From Candidatus Niyogiibacteriota bacterium (GTDB lineage Bacteria > Patescibacteriota > Minisyncoccia > 1-14-0-10-42-19): a stretch of DNA of 13,213 bases. Positions 13,196 to 13,213 of the stretch are shown piece after piece. The stretch is taken from assembly GCA_016204155.1 (NCBI GenBank), contig JACQLG010000051.1, forward strand, positions 1-13,213, read 5' to 3'. Position 1 is the first letter of the stretch; the number at the start of each line of letters is the position of its first letter. Position numbers and translations under genes: made by a program. A model generated the notes under the pieces. The model saw nothing but the letters and a program-made list of their open reading frames with translations. It was not told the origin of the DNA and did not search any database.

Positions 13196-13201
13196 ATTAT
13201 A
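13196..13201 (-). promoter_or_regulatory. -10 box of the small minus-strand gene
   Basis: A perfect TATAAT on the minus strand, with expected start of transcription near 13189, 25 bases before the chosen ATG. The -35 box would lie beyond the window end. Confidence 0.5.
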
Positions 13202-13213
13202 TACATATATAAT

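Noticed and set aside
13165..13206. 14-codon upstream start for the small minus-strand gene
   Set aside because: It would start upstream of the -10 box and has no ribosome binding site; AAGGAG precedes the ATG at 13164.

Overview
The window looks like chromosomal DNA of a Candidate Phyla Radiation (Patescibacteria, probably Parcubacteria-like) bacterium. This is inferred from gene content and sequence style, not from a marker-gene phylogeny. The pointers are a MurE-type ligase whose UDP-binding domain is replaced by a short hydrophobic N-terminus, short DNA repeats absorbed in frame into essential mur genes, tight gene packing with small overlaps, and CrtYc/CrtYd-type lycopene cyclase domains. 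The standard code fits every gene.

Layout: (1) 1-1400, murD on +, carrying several palindromes and repeats inside the coding sequence, followed by a mosaic repeat island (1401-1503). (2) 1504-5248, a three-gene operon on the minus strand whose products I do not recognise (394, 405 and 310 aa). It has near-consensus ribosome binding sites, a strong sigma70-type promoter and a ~260-nt leader that folds on paper into a multi-helix structure with a possible pseudoknot. This is the best candidate for something undescribed. (3) 5242-7246, a divergent promoter sharing its -35 region with that operon, then ruvA (apparently leaderless) and a murE-like ligase, closed by a bidirectional terminator. (4) 7247-7921, a DUF502 membrane protein on minus. 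(5) 8017-11764, a promoter, then iorA-iorB, a two-subunit indolepyruvate (2-oxoacid):ferredoxin oxidoreductase, and a terminator. (6) 11780-12935, a perfect 27-nt palindrome, a promoter and two overlapping membrane genes: a CrtYc-like lycopene cyclase half, then a CrtYd-like half fused to a diacylglycerol/undecaprenol kinase domain. (7) 12934-13201, a 76-aa unknown protein on minus.

How they fit together: MurD and MurE build the peptidoglycan stem peptide, and the kinase half of the fusion belongs to a family that makes undecaprenyl phosphate or phosphatidic acid, so envelope synthesis recurs. IorAB would feed reduced ferredoxin and acyl-CoA from aromatic amino acid breakdown. The cyclase halves imply carotenoid end-group formation, but no phytoene or lycopene synthesis gene is in this window. 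Residue numbers are counted from the start codons chosen here. All family calls were made by eye from motifs; no database search or folding program was run.
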